Shown here in pieces: positions 7,086 through 14,025 of a DNA stretch of 23,104 nt. Both the position numbers and the translations under genes were made by a program. The stretch is from a virus: positions 1-23,104 of IMG/VR virus record IMGVR_UViG_3300010299_000068; one strand, given 5' to 3'. The notes under the pieces are model-generated. The model ran no database searches. It was not told where the DNA came from and was given only the letters and a program-made list of their open reading frames with translations. The number at the start of each line of letters is the position of its first letter. The stretch's first letter is position 1.

Positions 7086-7490
7086 ATGCCAAAAAAAGTT
7101 TTTCTTTCAGGTGCAATTGAAGGTCACGAAGAGTATGGCCGTGAGTGGAGAAAGGTTGCTACTCACGAGCTACATCTAAGAGGCTATGATGTACTGGATC
7201 CTACTACGGTTTCAGATTCTTTTTATGAGACTCCTGAAGAAATTGTTGAGAAGAACTTGTTTCTCCAGAAGAGAGCTGATATAATTCTCGTAGAGTACAT
7301 GATCTCAGATCGTCAATATATAGGTACAGACTTTGAGATGGCGTGGGCAAAGTTTCACGGGCAACCAGTGATAGTTTTCGCTTCACCGCAAGCATCTTCT
7401 AGAGTGTACCTAAAATATATGGCAACAAAACTTGCATCATCGATGCAAGATGCGATAGAGTATATCGCTGTTAACTACCCAACAAACTAA
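7086..7490 (+). CDS. Nucleoside 2-deoxyribosyltransferase-like protein
   Basis: ATG at 7086 is preferred because AGAGAGAG lies seven bases upstream. A TTG at 7080 is also in frame. The 134-residue protein begins KKVFLSGAIEG, the usual first strand and glycine loop of the family. It continues with a beta strand near ADIILVEYM (64-72) and GTDFEMAWA (80-88), whose Gly-Thr-x-x-Glu-x-x-x-Ala pattern contains the putative catalytic Glu84. QPVIVFAS follows. Family enzymes exchange or hydrolyse the N-glycosidic bond of deoxynucleosides or deoxynucleoside monophosphates. In this context it could salvage host nucleotides or remove a competing base. The exact substrate is not determinable. Confidence 0.75.
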   Translation: MPKKVFLSGAIEGHEEYGREWRKVATHELHLRGYDVLDPTTVSDSFYETPEEIVEKNLFLQKRADIILVEYMISDRQYIGTDFEMAWAKFHGQPVIVFASPQASSRVYLKYMATKLASSMQDAIEYIAVNYPTN

Positions 7491-7505
7491 CCCGAAAGGT
7501 TAATA

Positions 7506-7700
7506 ATGTCAGAGAATAAGTACAAGTACTTCACGGTTACTACAACTGCAATCGTTAAGGCTCCTAATAAGACATCCGCTGAGAAAATTGCCATGAGCAA
7601 TCGTCGTACCGTTACTGGTGTTAACGGTGAGCTCATCTATAAGGATGTTGAGACTGATCGGATTACTGCCGTTCAGGCTCGTCAGCAGCTGTCTAACTGA
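7506..7700 (+). CDS. Small, probably highly expressed hypothetical protein
   Basis: The 64-residue product is preceded by GAAAGG about eight bases upstream. It has a beta-alpha-beta look: YKYFTVTTTAIVKAP, a helix with TSAEKIAMSN, a strand around GELIYKDVE, and a polar tail. Codon choice is different from its neighbours, with CGT for Arg, ACC/ACT for Thr and GTT/GGT throughout, resembling the virion gene at the left end rather than the AGA-rich genes around it. The gene stands alone, with a strong hairpin behind it. These signs suggest abundant expression. No family is recognised. Confidence 0.7.
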   Translation: MSENKYKYFTVTTTAIVKAPNKTSAEKIAMSNRRTVTGVNGELIYKDVETDRITAVQARQQLSN

Positions 7701-7722
7701 TTAGCTAATTTGTCGTATTGGA

Positions 7723-7750
7723 AGGGGGGAGGGTTAACGCCCTCCCCCCT
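7723..7750 (+). terminator. Strong G/C hairpin, candidate terminator or RNA-stability element
   Basis: AGGGGGGAGGG at 7723-7733 pairs perfectly with CCCTCCCCCCT at 7740-7750 around a TTAACG loop, an 11-bp stem that is nearly all G:C. No T-run follows (ATGGCG comes next), so it is not a standard intrinsic terminator. It may instead protect the 3' end of the upstream mRNA or block passage of ribosomes or exonucleases. Confidence 0.6.
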
Positions 7751-7771
7751 ATGGCGTAGATGTGAGGTAAA

Positions 7772-8467
7772 ATGATCTATGCACAAATGATAGGAAGAAA
7801 TGAATCTTCAAGATTTCTAGTCGACGTACTGGAAAGATTATCTACTCAAGTAGATAAGATAATATTTACTGATGATTGTTCTGATGATGACACTCCAGAA
7901 ATAGCTTCTCAGTATGCAGAAGTGTTTAGAACTCCGGAGCAATTATTTAACGTTCACGAAGGAAAACTAAGAGCATTTGCGTGGTCAAATCTCTCTAAGT
8001 TTGCTTCCGTAGGTGACTGGGTTATCGCAATTGATTGCGATGAGAAGCTATTTCATACAGGAAATATGCCTATATCTGATGTATTAGATAATTCTCCTTT
8101 CGATGTGGTAAACGTTCGCTTTTATCACATGTGGAACGAGCATCAGTATAGGGTAGATAAGCTTTGGGCTCCTACAAATAGCTCTCGTATATTTAGGTAT
8201 ATGGAGGATGGGGCATTCTTGAATAGGGAGCTAGCATGTGGCTCTGAGCCTACCTATGTTAGAAATTGGATAGGCGCAAGAAACTTTTGGACCGACTCCA
8301 ATCTTGTCATGCAGCATCTGGGATATATAAGAGACGAAGACAAGCAGTCTAAATACGAAAGATATTCGAATATAGATGGTGGTAAGTTCCACAACTTAGA
8401 TCATATTAATTCAATTGTAGATGAAAACCCAGTTTTAATTAACTGGAGTTCATTAATCGAAAACTGA
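7772..8467 (+). CDS. Glycosyltransferase family 2 protein
   Basis: GTGAGG lies upstream of the ATG. The 231-residue protein opens with an AQMIGRNE strand-loop typical of GT2 enzymes. It has IIFTDDCSDDDT at 30-41 (sugar-nucleotide aspartates) and VIAIDCDE at 84-91, where Asp88-x-Asp90 is the metal-binding DxD. A helix containing EGKLRAFAW near 63-71 follows the usual layout. The C-terminal part has MQHLGY near 187-192, the metal-binding His often found in this group, and a KYERYSN segment. The product is a soluble sugar transferase of unknown acceptor. It differs clearly in sequence from the GT2 gene at 6292-7083, so the two are not recent duplicates. Confidence 0.88.
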   Translation: MIYAQMIGRNESSRFLVDVLERLSTQVDKIIFTDDCSDDDTPEIASQYAEVFRTPEQLFNVHEGKLRAFAWSNLSKFASVGDWVIAIDCDEKLFHTGNMPISDVLDNSPFDVVNVRFYHMWNEHQYRVDKLWAPTNSSRIFRYMEDGAFLNRELACGSEPTYVRNWIGARNFWTDSNLVMQHLGYIRDEDKQSKYERYSNIDGGKFHNLDHINSIVDENPVLINWSSLIEN

Positions 8468-8478
8468 TAGGGGTAAAA

Positions 8479-9117
8479 ATGACTTTTTTAGATCCTAAGC
8501 ACTCACTAATAAATTTAACTTATGCAATGAGCAATAAGCAAAAGTTTGCGTACATAAATGTACCCAAGGCTTCTATAGTTGCCTTGAGTAAGAATAGCGA
8601 GAACTCTTTTCCTAACTTCTTTGCCAAGAACGTTGTTACTTCGTTGAAGGCTAATGACAAGAACATCATGAAGGCTGTGTCCCATTCGCTTCAGTCAGAC
8701 ATAGAAGCTAATAGACACTATAAGATAGGCCTACATAAAGGCGGTGAGTATTACTATTCAAATATTTTTGAATACTATTATCTAAATGATAGAGATGTTA
8801 TATCTTCTATATCAGATTTTTATATCAAGTACTCTAAGTCTGCTATCGTGACATTTCATGATAAGAAAATGGCTGCAAAACATTTTGGACACAATATTCA
8901 CGTAATCAGCATCCCTTATTCTAACTACTACAATAAGGTTGATGACGTTTATGCGCAGCTTGCGGAGCTTGATGGTGAGTTGGACTACTGTCTACTTGAC
9001 TGTGGTGTTTTTGGTTTAGGATTGTTACCTAAGGTTTGGAAGAATCTTAATGTTTCAGTCATAGATCTTGGTAAGATGTTGACTTTAAGTAAGGGGCATA
9101 AGCAAAAAGTATCATGA
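8479..9117 (+). CDS. Hypothetical protein, possible GT-D-like glycosyltransferase fold
   Basis: AGGGG lies six bases before the ATG. The product is 212 residues. The C-terminal part, about 168-199 (ELDYCLLDCGVFGLGLLPKVW then SVIDLGKM), has the shape of the end of GT-D (DUF1792-type) glycosyltransferases, where a hydrophobic strand and Gly-rich turn are followed by a helix and an aDiG strand. A region near 120-148 (KSAIVTFHDKKMAAKHFG then HVISIPYSNYY) also fits an alternating Rossmann-like fold. The Gly-Asp-Gly-Glu motif expected early in GT-D enzymes is not visible. The similarity is therefore weak and partly based on its place next to a GT2 gene. The coding call is firm, the fold tentative. 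Confidence 0.6.
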   Translation: MTFLDPKHSLINLTYAMSNKQKFAYINVPKASIVALSKNSENSFPNFFAKNVVTSLKANDKNIMKAVSHSLQSDIEANRHYKIGLHKGGEYYYSNIFEYYYLNDRDVISSISDFYIKYSKSAIVTFHDKKMAAKHFGHNIHVISIPYSNYYNKVDDVYAQLAELDGELDYCLLDCGVFGLGLLPKVWKNLNVSVIDLGKMLTLSKGHKQKVS

Positions 9118-9773
9118 ACAAGAATCGGAAGACTTACAAAAAAGTTGATCCCGATGACTTAGACTTTTTGACGGACCTTCTTTTTGATAGCGACCTCTCA
9201 ATATCTGCTATAGCCTCTGAGCTTGACGTAAGCGTAAAAGAGGTTAATAGTATGATCAACCATCTTGGTCTTTCTTGGTTAAAAGAATCAAGAAAAAAGA
9301 TGTCAAGAGGTCAGACAGCTTTAACTAACATTATGAAAAAGCTTCTTCCTGGAGAGGAAGTTGTTAATGAGTTTCATATTGGAAATAAGATGAAGCTTGA
9401 TGTCTATTGTCCGAGATTTAAACTCGCTGCAGAGTATCATGGTCGTCAGCATTTCTACTTCACAAGTAGATTTTATGATTCTAAATATGATTTTGAGCAG
9501 GCTCAGAAAAGAGACGAAGAGAAAGTTCAGTATTGTAAGGATAATGGAATAGCTCTTGTTGTATTTAGGTATAACGATTCTCTGACTGAGCAGAGCGTTT
9601 ATGATAGAATGTTAGATGCTATAAGAGATACTCCAATTGAGCCACGTATTCCTAGGAAAAAGTATTCTGTGATTAATTCAGACTTCTATAAAGAAATGAA
9701 GAAGAAGAATTCAGAGTATCGAAAAGAAGCATATAGAAGAATGAAGGACTCTAAACTTGATGGCAATAGATGA
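9114..9773 (+). CDS. HTH plus PD-(D/E)XK endonuclease, Vsr/DUF559-like
   Basis: This 219-residue protein has two parts. Residues about 15-58 (LTDLLFDSDLSISAIASELDVSVKEVNSMINHLG) form a helix-turn-helix DNA-binding domain. Residues 66-155 form a Vsr/DUF559-like nuclease core: GQTALTNIMKKLLPG, Glu86 (NEFHI), Asp96 (KLDVYCP), Glu107-x-His109 (AAEYHGRQHF) and FRYND at 151-155. A basic tail follows. The active-site pattern Glu...Asp...Glu-x-His/Gln is complete, so an active DNA nuclease is expected, perhaps for nicking, mismatch processing or branch cleavage. It starts in an ATGA overlap and ends overlapping the helicase gene, placing it in the replication operon. The substrate is unknown. A homing endonuclease is possible but less likely given the tight coupling. 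Confidence 0.75.
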   Translation: MNKNRKTYKKVDPDDLDFLTDLLFDSDLSISAIASELDVSVKEVNSMINHLGLSWLKESRKKMSRGQTALTNIMKKLLPGEEVVNEFHIGNKMKLDVYCPRFKLAAEYHGRQHFYFTSRFYDSKYDFEQAQKRDEEKVQYCKDNGIALVVFRYNDSLTEQSVYDRMLDAIRDTPIEPRIPRKKYSVINSDFYKEMKKKNSEYRKEAYRRMKDSKLDGNR

Positions 9774-11214
9774 AGAGCTGGATGTTCAAGAGACAAACTT
9801 AGAGTATCAGGTATTCGCACTCTGCTTTAAGGAGCAGGGTGCAATATCTTTTTTCAACAAGAATCTACCTGATGATATTGTCGGAATTGTTCATGGGGAA
9901 AAAGGTATTCACGAGTTTTACTCTGCTCTAGTTTCTTATCATAGGTCTACTGGTTTAGACGTGGTGGATCCCAACGCATTTAAGCTGTGGCTTTCAGACG
10001 AGACCGATATTTACGCTGCCCTTGGAGGATCTGAGGGTGTCGGTGTAATGATGTCTTATATATCTGATTTAGAGACTGCAAGCAAAGAGTCTTTAGCTGA
10101 GCTTGTTAAGCATAAGGCAAGTAAGAAGAAGCAGTCTAATTATTTAGATGAGCTTCGTCTACTAATATCTAAAAAGGGTCTTCGTAGTGATGAGGATATA
10201 GCAAGAATTAGTTTCTTGACTTCTCAAATCAACGAGATTGAGTCCCTTGTAAAAAGAAATCCTTTTGAAGATATAACCACTGCTAATGATATCTCTAGTA
10301 GAGCAGTAAAACTTCTTGATATACCAGACTTTGTTCCAACACAATTTAAGTCCTTGAATAGAGCCATGGGTTATACGGATGAGGGCGGCTTCTTTAAGGG
10401 GGCTGTGCATGCTGTCATAGCCCCCTCAGGTAAGGGTAAGAGCACTTTTGCTAAGTGTCTAGCTAATCACTGGCTGGATAATAATTATCGTGTTCTTTAC
10501 GTTAATTTTGAAGAGGCTATAGGTCACTGGGAAAGAATATTAATGACTCAAATTTTAGGTCAGAATGTTTACTCGGAAGCAGATAAGTGGTCTGAGCAGC
10601 AGAAAAAAGAGAACATAAGAATTTTTCAGGAGAAGTTATCTCAATGGGGTGATCGTCTTATGGTTAGACATGATCCCGACACTCCTTATTTTGAGGATTT
10701 AGAGTCATGGCTTAGAGAGCTGGTTGGGTCAGATGCGCCAACTCCCGATGTGGTGATTATAGATACTATTCAGTCTATGTTCACGCGCGGCAAAGGTAAA
10801 CCTCGTTGGGGTGAGTTTGAGGAGATGATGGTTAAGCTTGAGAAGCTTGCTAGAGACATGAATTGTGTCTTAATAATTACTGCTCAAGAGAATTCAAATA
10901 GAATGAAAGAGAAAAGAGAGGTTGTTCAGCAGTCTGATACCGGTGGTTCGCTAGCCATTCAACAGAAGTGTGCCGTCACTATCTTCATAACAGAGAAGCG
11001 CTTAGCAACCGATGACGATACTGAAGATGAGAACATAATGCAGCTACAGATACCTAAGAATAGGATTACTGGCTCTTCTTTTACTTATGATCCTCCTTTG
11101 GTTCGTTATGTTGACAGTAAGAAAATTTATGAAGATTATGAAGTTGTTGGAGATAGTTCTTATTCAGAGTCATCTGCTTTTAATGATCTTTTAAATGGAG
11201 AGGGATTTGACTAA
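9760..11214 (+). CDS. dnaB: Replicative DNA helicase, DnaB family
   Basis: The 484-residue protein has an N-terminal domain of about 160 residues with DnaB-like helical spacing, a linker, then a RecA-like motor. The Walker A motif APSGKGKST lies near 221-229. NFEEA near 249-253 gives the catalytic glutamate region. VVIID near 331-335 is Walker B, and the Gln of IITAQE near 376 is the DnaB sensor. PKNRITGSSF near 432-441 is a basic hairpin typical of the family. It would form the hexameric helicase that moves on the lagging strand and recruits the primase encoded nearby. ATG at 9760 is used. A TTG at 9757, one codon earlier, has slightly better spacing to AAGGA. An acidic C-terminus follows the motor. 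Confidence 0.92.
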   Translation: MAIDEELDVQETNLEYQVFALCFKEQGAISFFNKNLPDDIVGIVHGEKGIHEFYSALVSYHRSTGLDVVDPNAFKLWLSDETDIYAALGGSEGVGVMMSYISDLETASKESLAELVKHKASKKKQSNYLDELRLLISKKGLRSDEDIARISFLTSQINEIESLVKRNPFEDITTANDISSRAVKLLDIPDFVPTQFKSLNRAMGYTDEGGFFKGAVHAVIAPSGKGKSTFAKCLANHWLDNNYRVLYVNFEEAIGHWERILMTQILGQNVYSEADKWSEQQKKENIRIFQEKLSQWGDRLMVRHDPDTPYFEDLESWLRELVGSDAPTPDVVIIDTIQSMFTRGKGKPRWGEFEEMMVKLEKLARDMNCVLIITAQENSNRMKEKREVVQQSDTGGSLAIQQKCAVTIFITEKRLATDDDTEDENIMQLQIPKNRITGSSFTYDPPLVRYVDSKKIYEDYEVVGDSSYSESSAFNDLLNGEGFD

Positions 11215-11990
11215 TGTTATCTTTAACTACAGATGCCATAAAAGATTTTCAGACCTGTGAAAGATTGTATGACTATAGGTATGTAGAACAGCTTTCAGAG
11301 AAGTTGTACTCTAGAGATATTTATACAATTAGGTTTGAGCAAACAATTAAAAATATATTGTATTACTTTTGGTACAAGAAGCAAGCTGGTATTTCTCCGT
11401 CTTTTTCTTCAATATTGAATCGGTGGGAGAAGTTGTGGTTTCCTAAGAATATGGATTCTTATGATATAATAACAGAGCAACACGAAAGCGCTTACGGCAA
11501 TGTTGCTAGTTTAACAACTAAAGCTTCGTCAGTGCTCCTGAATTTTCATGAGAAATATTCTGACTATGAAATGATACCGATAGCTATTAGCGAAGACTAT
11601 GTTGCTGTAGTAAATAAAAATGTTAGAGTTGAAGATACCTTTGATTTAATTTACCATAAGAATGGAAAAAACTATGTTGTAAAGTTTTTGTTCAACTATA
11701 GAAATGCCAATAGGTTTATGTATCAGGTAGATTTTGCGACGATGTATATTGGTTTTAAAAATCGTCATCCTTCCAAAGCTGCAGATACCCATTTTGGTTA
11801 CATAGATCTTTTGTCAGATAACCTAAAGTTCAACGAGTATGATATTAGCCAAGAAGATGTTGACTCTGTTGAGTATTGGGGTGACGTAATATTTGAAAAA
11901 GAAGTTTTTGTTCCTAGAAGAGGAATGACTCCTTATTGTAAAAAGTGTCCGTTTGATGAGCCTTGCTCAAAGTGGAATGGTTGGAGATAG
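11214..11990 (+). CDS. Degenerate Cas4/RecB-like PD-(D/E)XK protein with Fe-S cysteines
   Basis: The 258-residue product has the plan of an iron-sulfur PD-(D/E)XK exonuclease. FQTCERLYDYRY at 12-23 supplies the first cluster cysteine (Cys15). YCKKCPFDEPC at 241-251 supplies three more (242, 245, 251). Between them the nuclease core is damaged. Asp144 (DTFDLI) is kept, but the D/E-x-K strand reads YVVKFLFN at 154-161, with no acid before a lysine. The histidine of motif I is absent. Gln171 remains while the following Tyr is lost. It is probably inactive as a nuclease but can still bind a 4Fe-4S cluster and perhaps DNA. It overlaps the helicase stop by one base. The intact relative is at 18291-19079. 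Confidence 0.7.
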   Translation: MLSLTTDAIKDFQTCERLYDYRYVEQLSEKLYSRDIYTIRFEQTIKNILYYFWYKKQAGISPSFSSILNRWEKLWFPKNMDSYDIITEQHESAYGNVASLTTKASSVLLNFHEKYSDYEMIPIAISEDYVAVVNKNVRVEDTFDLIYHKNGKNYVVKFLFNYRNANRFMYQVDFATMYIGFKNRHPSKAADTHFGYIDLLSDNLKFNEYDISQEDVDSVEYWGDVIFEKEVFVPRRGMTPYCKKCPFDEPCSKWNGWR

Positions 11991-11991
11991 T

Positions 11992-12678
11992 ATGGCTAAA
12001 AATATGTTAGATGAAATTATTGAATCTGGTTCAGATAATTTTGAAGATCAAGAAAATGATGTTCTAAAAGATATCTTAGAGGAAATAAACTATATTGAGA
12101 ATGATGAAGTAAAATCTTTTGTTAGATCTGTAATGCTGAAAGCAAAGTCTTTTTGGACTATTCCCTCTAGTTTTTCTGGCAAGTATCATCCGCCAGATGA
12201 GCATGGTGAGGGTGGAAATCTTTTGCACACAAAGCGTGTTGTAAGAGTGGCTAGATCTATATGTGATTCTTATACCGTTACTTCAGATGAGAGAGATATG
12301 GTTATGGCTGCATGTCTTCTCCATGATGTAACCAAGGGAATTAGTTCCAGTGATGACGACATGTTTCACTATGATCCGATGCACCCGTACACTGTTGAGG
12401 CTTTAGTTAAGAAAGCTATAGAGTACGATAAAGAGTATTCTACAGATGGTTCTTCTACTACCCTATTCTTGAATGAAGAGGCTGTTCATACTATACTTAG
12501 ACTAGTTAGATGTCACTTGGGCCCTTGGTCTCCGGTGCCAGAAACTTACCCTATAACTTATCTAGATTATATTGTCCATCTTGCAGACAATGTTGCTAGT
12601 AAAATACATTCTTATATTGAAGATAGTGAACTTATAAATGAAAAGTGGAGAAAAGACAAAGAGTCAAAGAATAGCTAA
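11992..12678 (+). CDS. HD-domain phosphohydrolase
   Basis: ATG at 11992 follows a GGAG site and the previous stop by one base. In-frame upstream ATGs would overlap the preceding cysteine motif and are not favoured. The 228-residue protein has the HD metal ligands: His79 (NLLHTKR), the HD pair His111-Asp112 (LLHDVTKG), His127 or His131, His175 (VRCHLGPW) and Asp199 (LADNVAS). This resembles HD hydrolases acting on nucleotides or RNA ends, such as dNTPase-, YfbR- or tRNA-repair-type enzymes. The substrate is unknown. The position between helicase and primase genes suggests nucleotide or nucleic-acid chemistry during replication. The N-terminus is acidic. Confidence 0.85.
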   Translation: MAKNMLDEIIESGSDNFEDQENDVLKDILEEINYIENDEVKSFVRSVMLKAKSFWTIPSSFSGKYHPPDEHGEGGNLLHTKRVVRVARSICDSYTVTSDERDMVMAACLLHDVTKGISSSDDDMFHYDPMHPYTVEALVKKAIEYDKEYSTDGSSTTLFLNEEAVHTILRLVRCHLGPWSPVPETYPITYLDYIVHLADNVASKIHSYIEDSELINEKWRKDKESKNS

Positions 12679-12814
12679 TAGATATCATCTAATTAGTATT
12701 CTTGATTGGATTATTAAAGAGTCCGTTTATCATAGGACTCATTCAGATAATTTTACAGAAGATCCAATTCATGTTAATATTGATGCGGAAGAAATTAAGG
12801 CTGTAATAAAATGA
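12638..12814 (+). CDS. Small hypothetical protein between HD hydrolase and primase genes
   Basis: Reading the 130-base gap in the third frame gives an open frame that ends TGA at 12812-12814, overlapping the primase ATG in an ATGA arrangement. ATG at 12638 gives 58 residues. They form a basic start (MKSGEKTKSQR), an amphipathic helix around YHLISILDWIIKESVYH and an acidic end containing DAEEIKAVIK. The 5' part overlaps the HD gene by 41 bases. No clear ribosome site is seen, so coupling is likely. No family is recognised. The clean composition and exact abutment support it as real. Confidence 0.65.
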   Translation: MKSGEKTKSQRIANRYHLISILDWIIKESVYHRTHSDNFTEDPIHVNIDAEEIKAVIK

Positions 12815-14025
12815 AAGTACCCTCAGATCCTGACAAGTATCTGCATCAGTGGAGAAAAGTTGAGATAGCTAAATATGTGCCGTCTTTATCTAGGGTTATA
12901 AGGGTTAAAGATGGTGACAATCCTGTATTCTTAGATCTTGATGACATCAATTCATTTAGGGAAGAGAATAATAATACCGGCTTATATACGTCAATCTGGC
13001 ATTACAATACTTCCAACATAGATGATGCAGTGAGATTGGGTTCTTTGTATTTTGATATAGATAATCAAGATATGTCGCAGTCATATTCGGAATGTCTACG
13101 ACTGTATGAGTATCTGCTGTCCTTTGTTCCAGAGAATGCTGTCCTTGTGTACTTCACTGGCAAAAAGGGTTTTCATATAGAGTGTGAGGCTGTCACGCTG
13201 GGGGTGAATCCATCCAACAATCTTCCAAACATTTATAGATGGATAGCCGGAAAGCTGCAGAAAAAGTTAGAGCTTAGCAGTTTAGACTTTAGCGTTTATG
13301 ATGCTAGAAGAATGTGGAGACTTGAGGGTTCAGTTCATCAAGATACTGGTCTGTATAAGAATCTTTTGTCTGATGACGTTTTCAGATCAGGTATTGACTC
13401 AATAGTCGAGTATTGCGGTGAAAGATCTGACAATACTGTTGATGAGCAGACTTTTGATCCTAAGGCTAATGAGTGGTTTCGTGAACATATCTATGATCTA
13501 GAGATAGACAAGGAAAGATCTAAGGACTTCATGGCTTATTTCAATAAGCATGGTTCTACTGCATTTAAGGAATATAAGGAGTACGATAAAGAGTTTACTC
13601 CCAAGAGATTATTAGAGGGATGTACGGCAGTAAAGAGATTGTGGCAGCAGGCGATTGATACTAAGTTTTTAGAGCATGAGGCAAGACTGTTTCTGTGTTC
13701 TATTCTTTCATATAATGAGGAGTCTATTAAGTTTCTTCATGGAATACTCAGCAATTGCGAGGACTATAATGTTGAGAAGAGCAATAGCCATATTAACGAC
13801 TGGATTAGAAGACGTCAGCTTGGCATAGGCGGTAGACCTTTCACTTGCGAGAGAGCAAATGCTGCAGGTGTCGGATGTGGTGAATGTTCGTTAGAGAGAA
13901 AAAATAAGTGGGTTAAGATTGGCGATAGGTATGTTGAGACAGACGAACCTACCTCTCCTTCGCCAATAAGATTTGCCTACGTTAGTATAAGAAAGGAGGT
14001 AGACCATGGCAGTGGAAAATCCTGA
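12811..14025 (+). CDS. Archaeo-eukaryotic type (AEP/PriS-like) DNA primase with C-terminal PriL-like Fe-S domain
   Basis: The 404-residue protein makes RNA primers for replication. AEP motif I is LYFDIDNQD (Asp82 and Asp84, metal-binding). Motif II is GKKGFHI at 117-123, the s-G-x-k-G-x-H-i pattern. Motif III is about DARRMWRLEGSVH at 164-176, the usual R-x-x-R-x-x-x-S-x-H, followed by a TGL-x-K segment. From residue 265 to 366 a second, helical domain holds four widely spaced cysteines (Cys271, Cys316, Cys346, and Cys356 or Cys359), like the 4Fe-4S domain of the large primase subunit PriL. One chain thus combines the two primase subunits. No DnaG-type TOPRIM motif is seen. It is coupled by ATGA to the gene before and lies two genes from DnaE. 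Confidence 0.82.
   Translation: MKVPSDPDKYLHQWRKVEIAKYVPSLSRVIRVKDGDNPVFLDLDDINSFREENNNTGLYTSIWHYNTSNIDDAVRLGSLYFDIDNQDMSQSYSECLRLYEYLLSFVPENAVLVYFTGKKGFHIECEAVTLGVNPSNNLPNIYRWIAGKLQKKLELSSLDFSVYDARRMWRLEGSVHQDTGLYKNLLSDDVFRSGIDSIVEYCGERSDNTVDEQTFDPKANEWFREHIYDLEIDKERSKDFMAYFNKHGSTAFKEYKEYDKEFTPKRLLEGCTAVKRLWQQAIDTKFLEHEARLFLCSILSYNEESIKFLHGILSNCEDYNVEKSNSHINDWIRRRQLGIGGRPFTCERANAAGVGCGECSLERKNKWVKIGDRYVETDEPTSPSPIRFAYVSIRKEVDHGSGKS
13992..14000 (+). promoter_or_regulatory. Full-length Shine-Dalgarno site
   Basis: AAAGGAGGT matches the 16S rRNA anti-SD over nine bases, five bases before ATG 14006. It is the strongest ribosome site in the window and lies inside the end of the primase gene. 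It should give high, independent translation of the zinc-ribbon protein and may also feed ribosomes toward the coupled polymerase gene. Confidence 0.85.
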
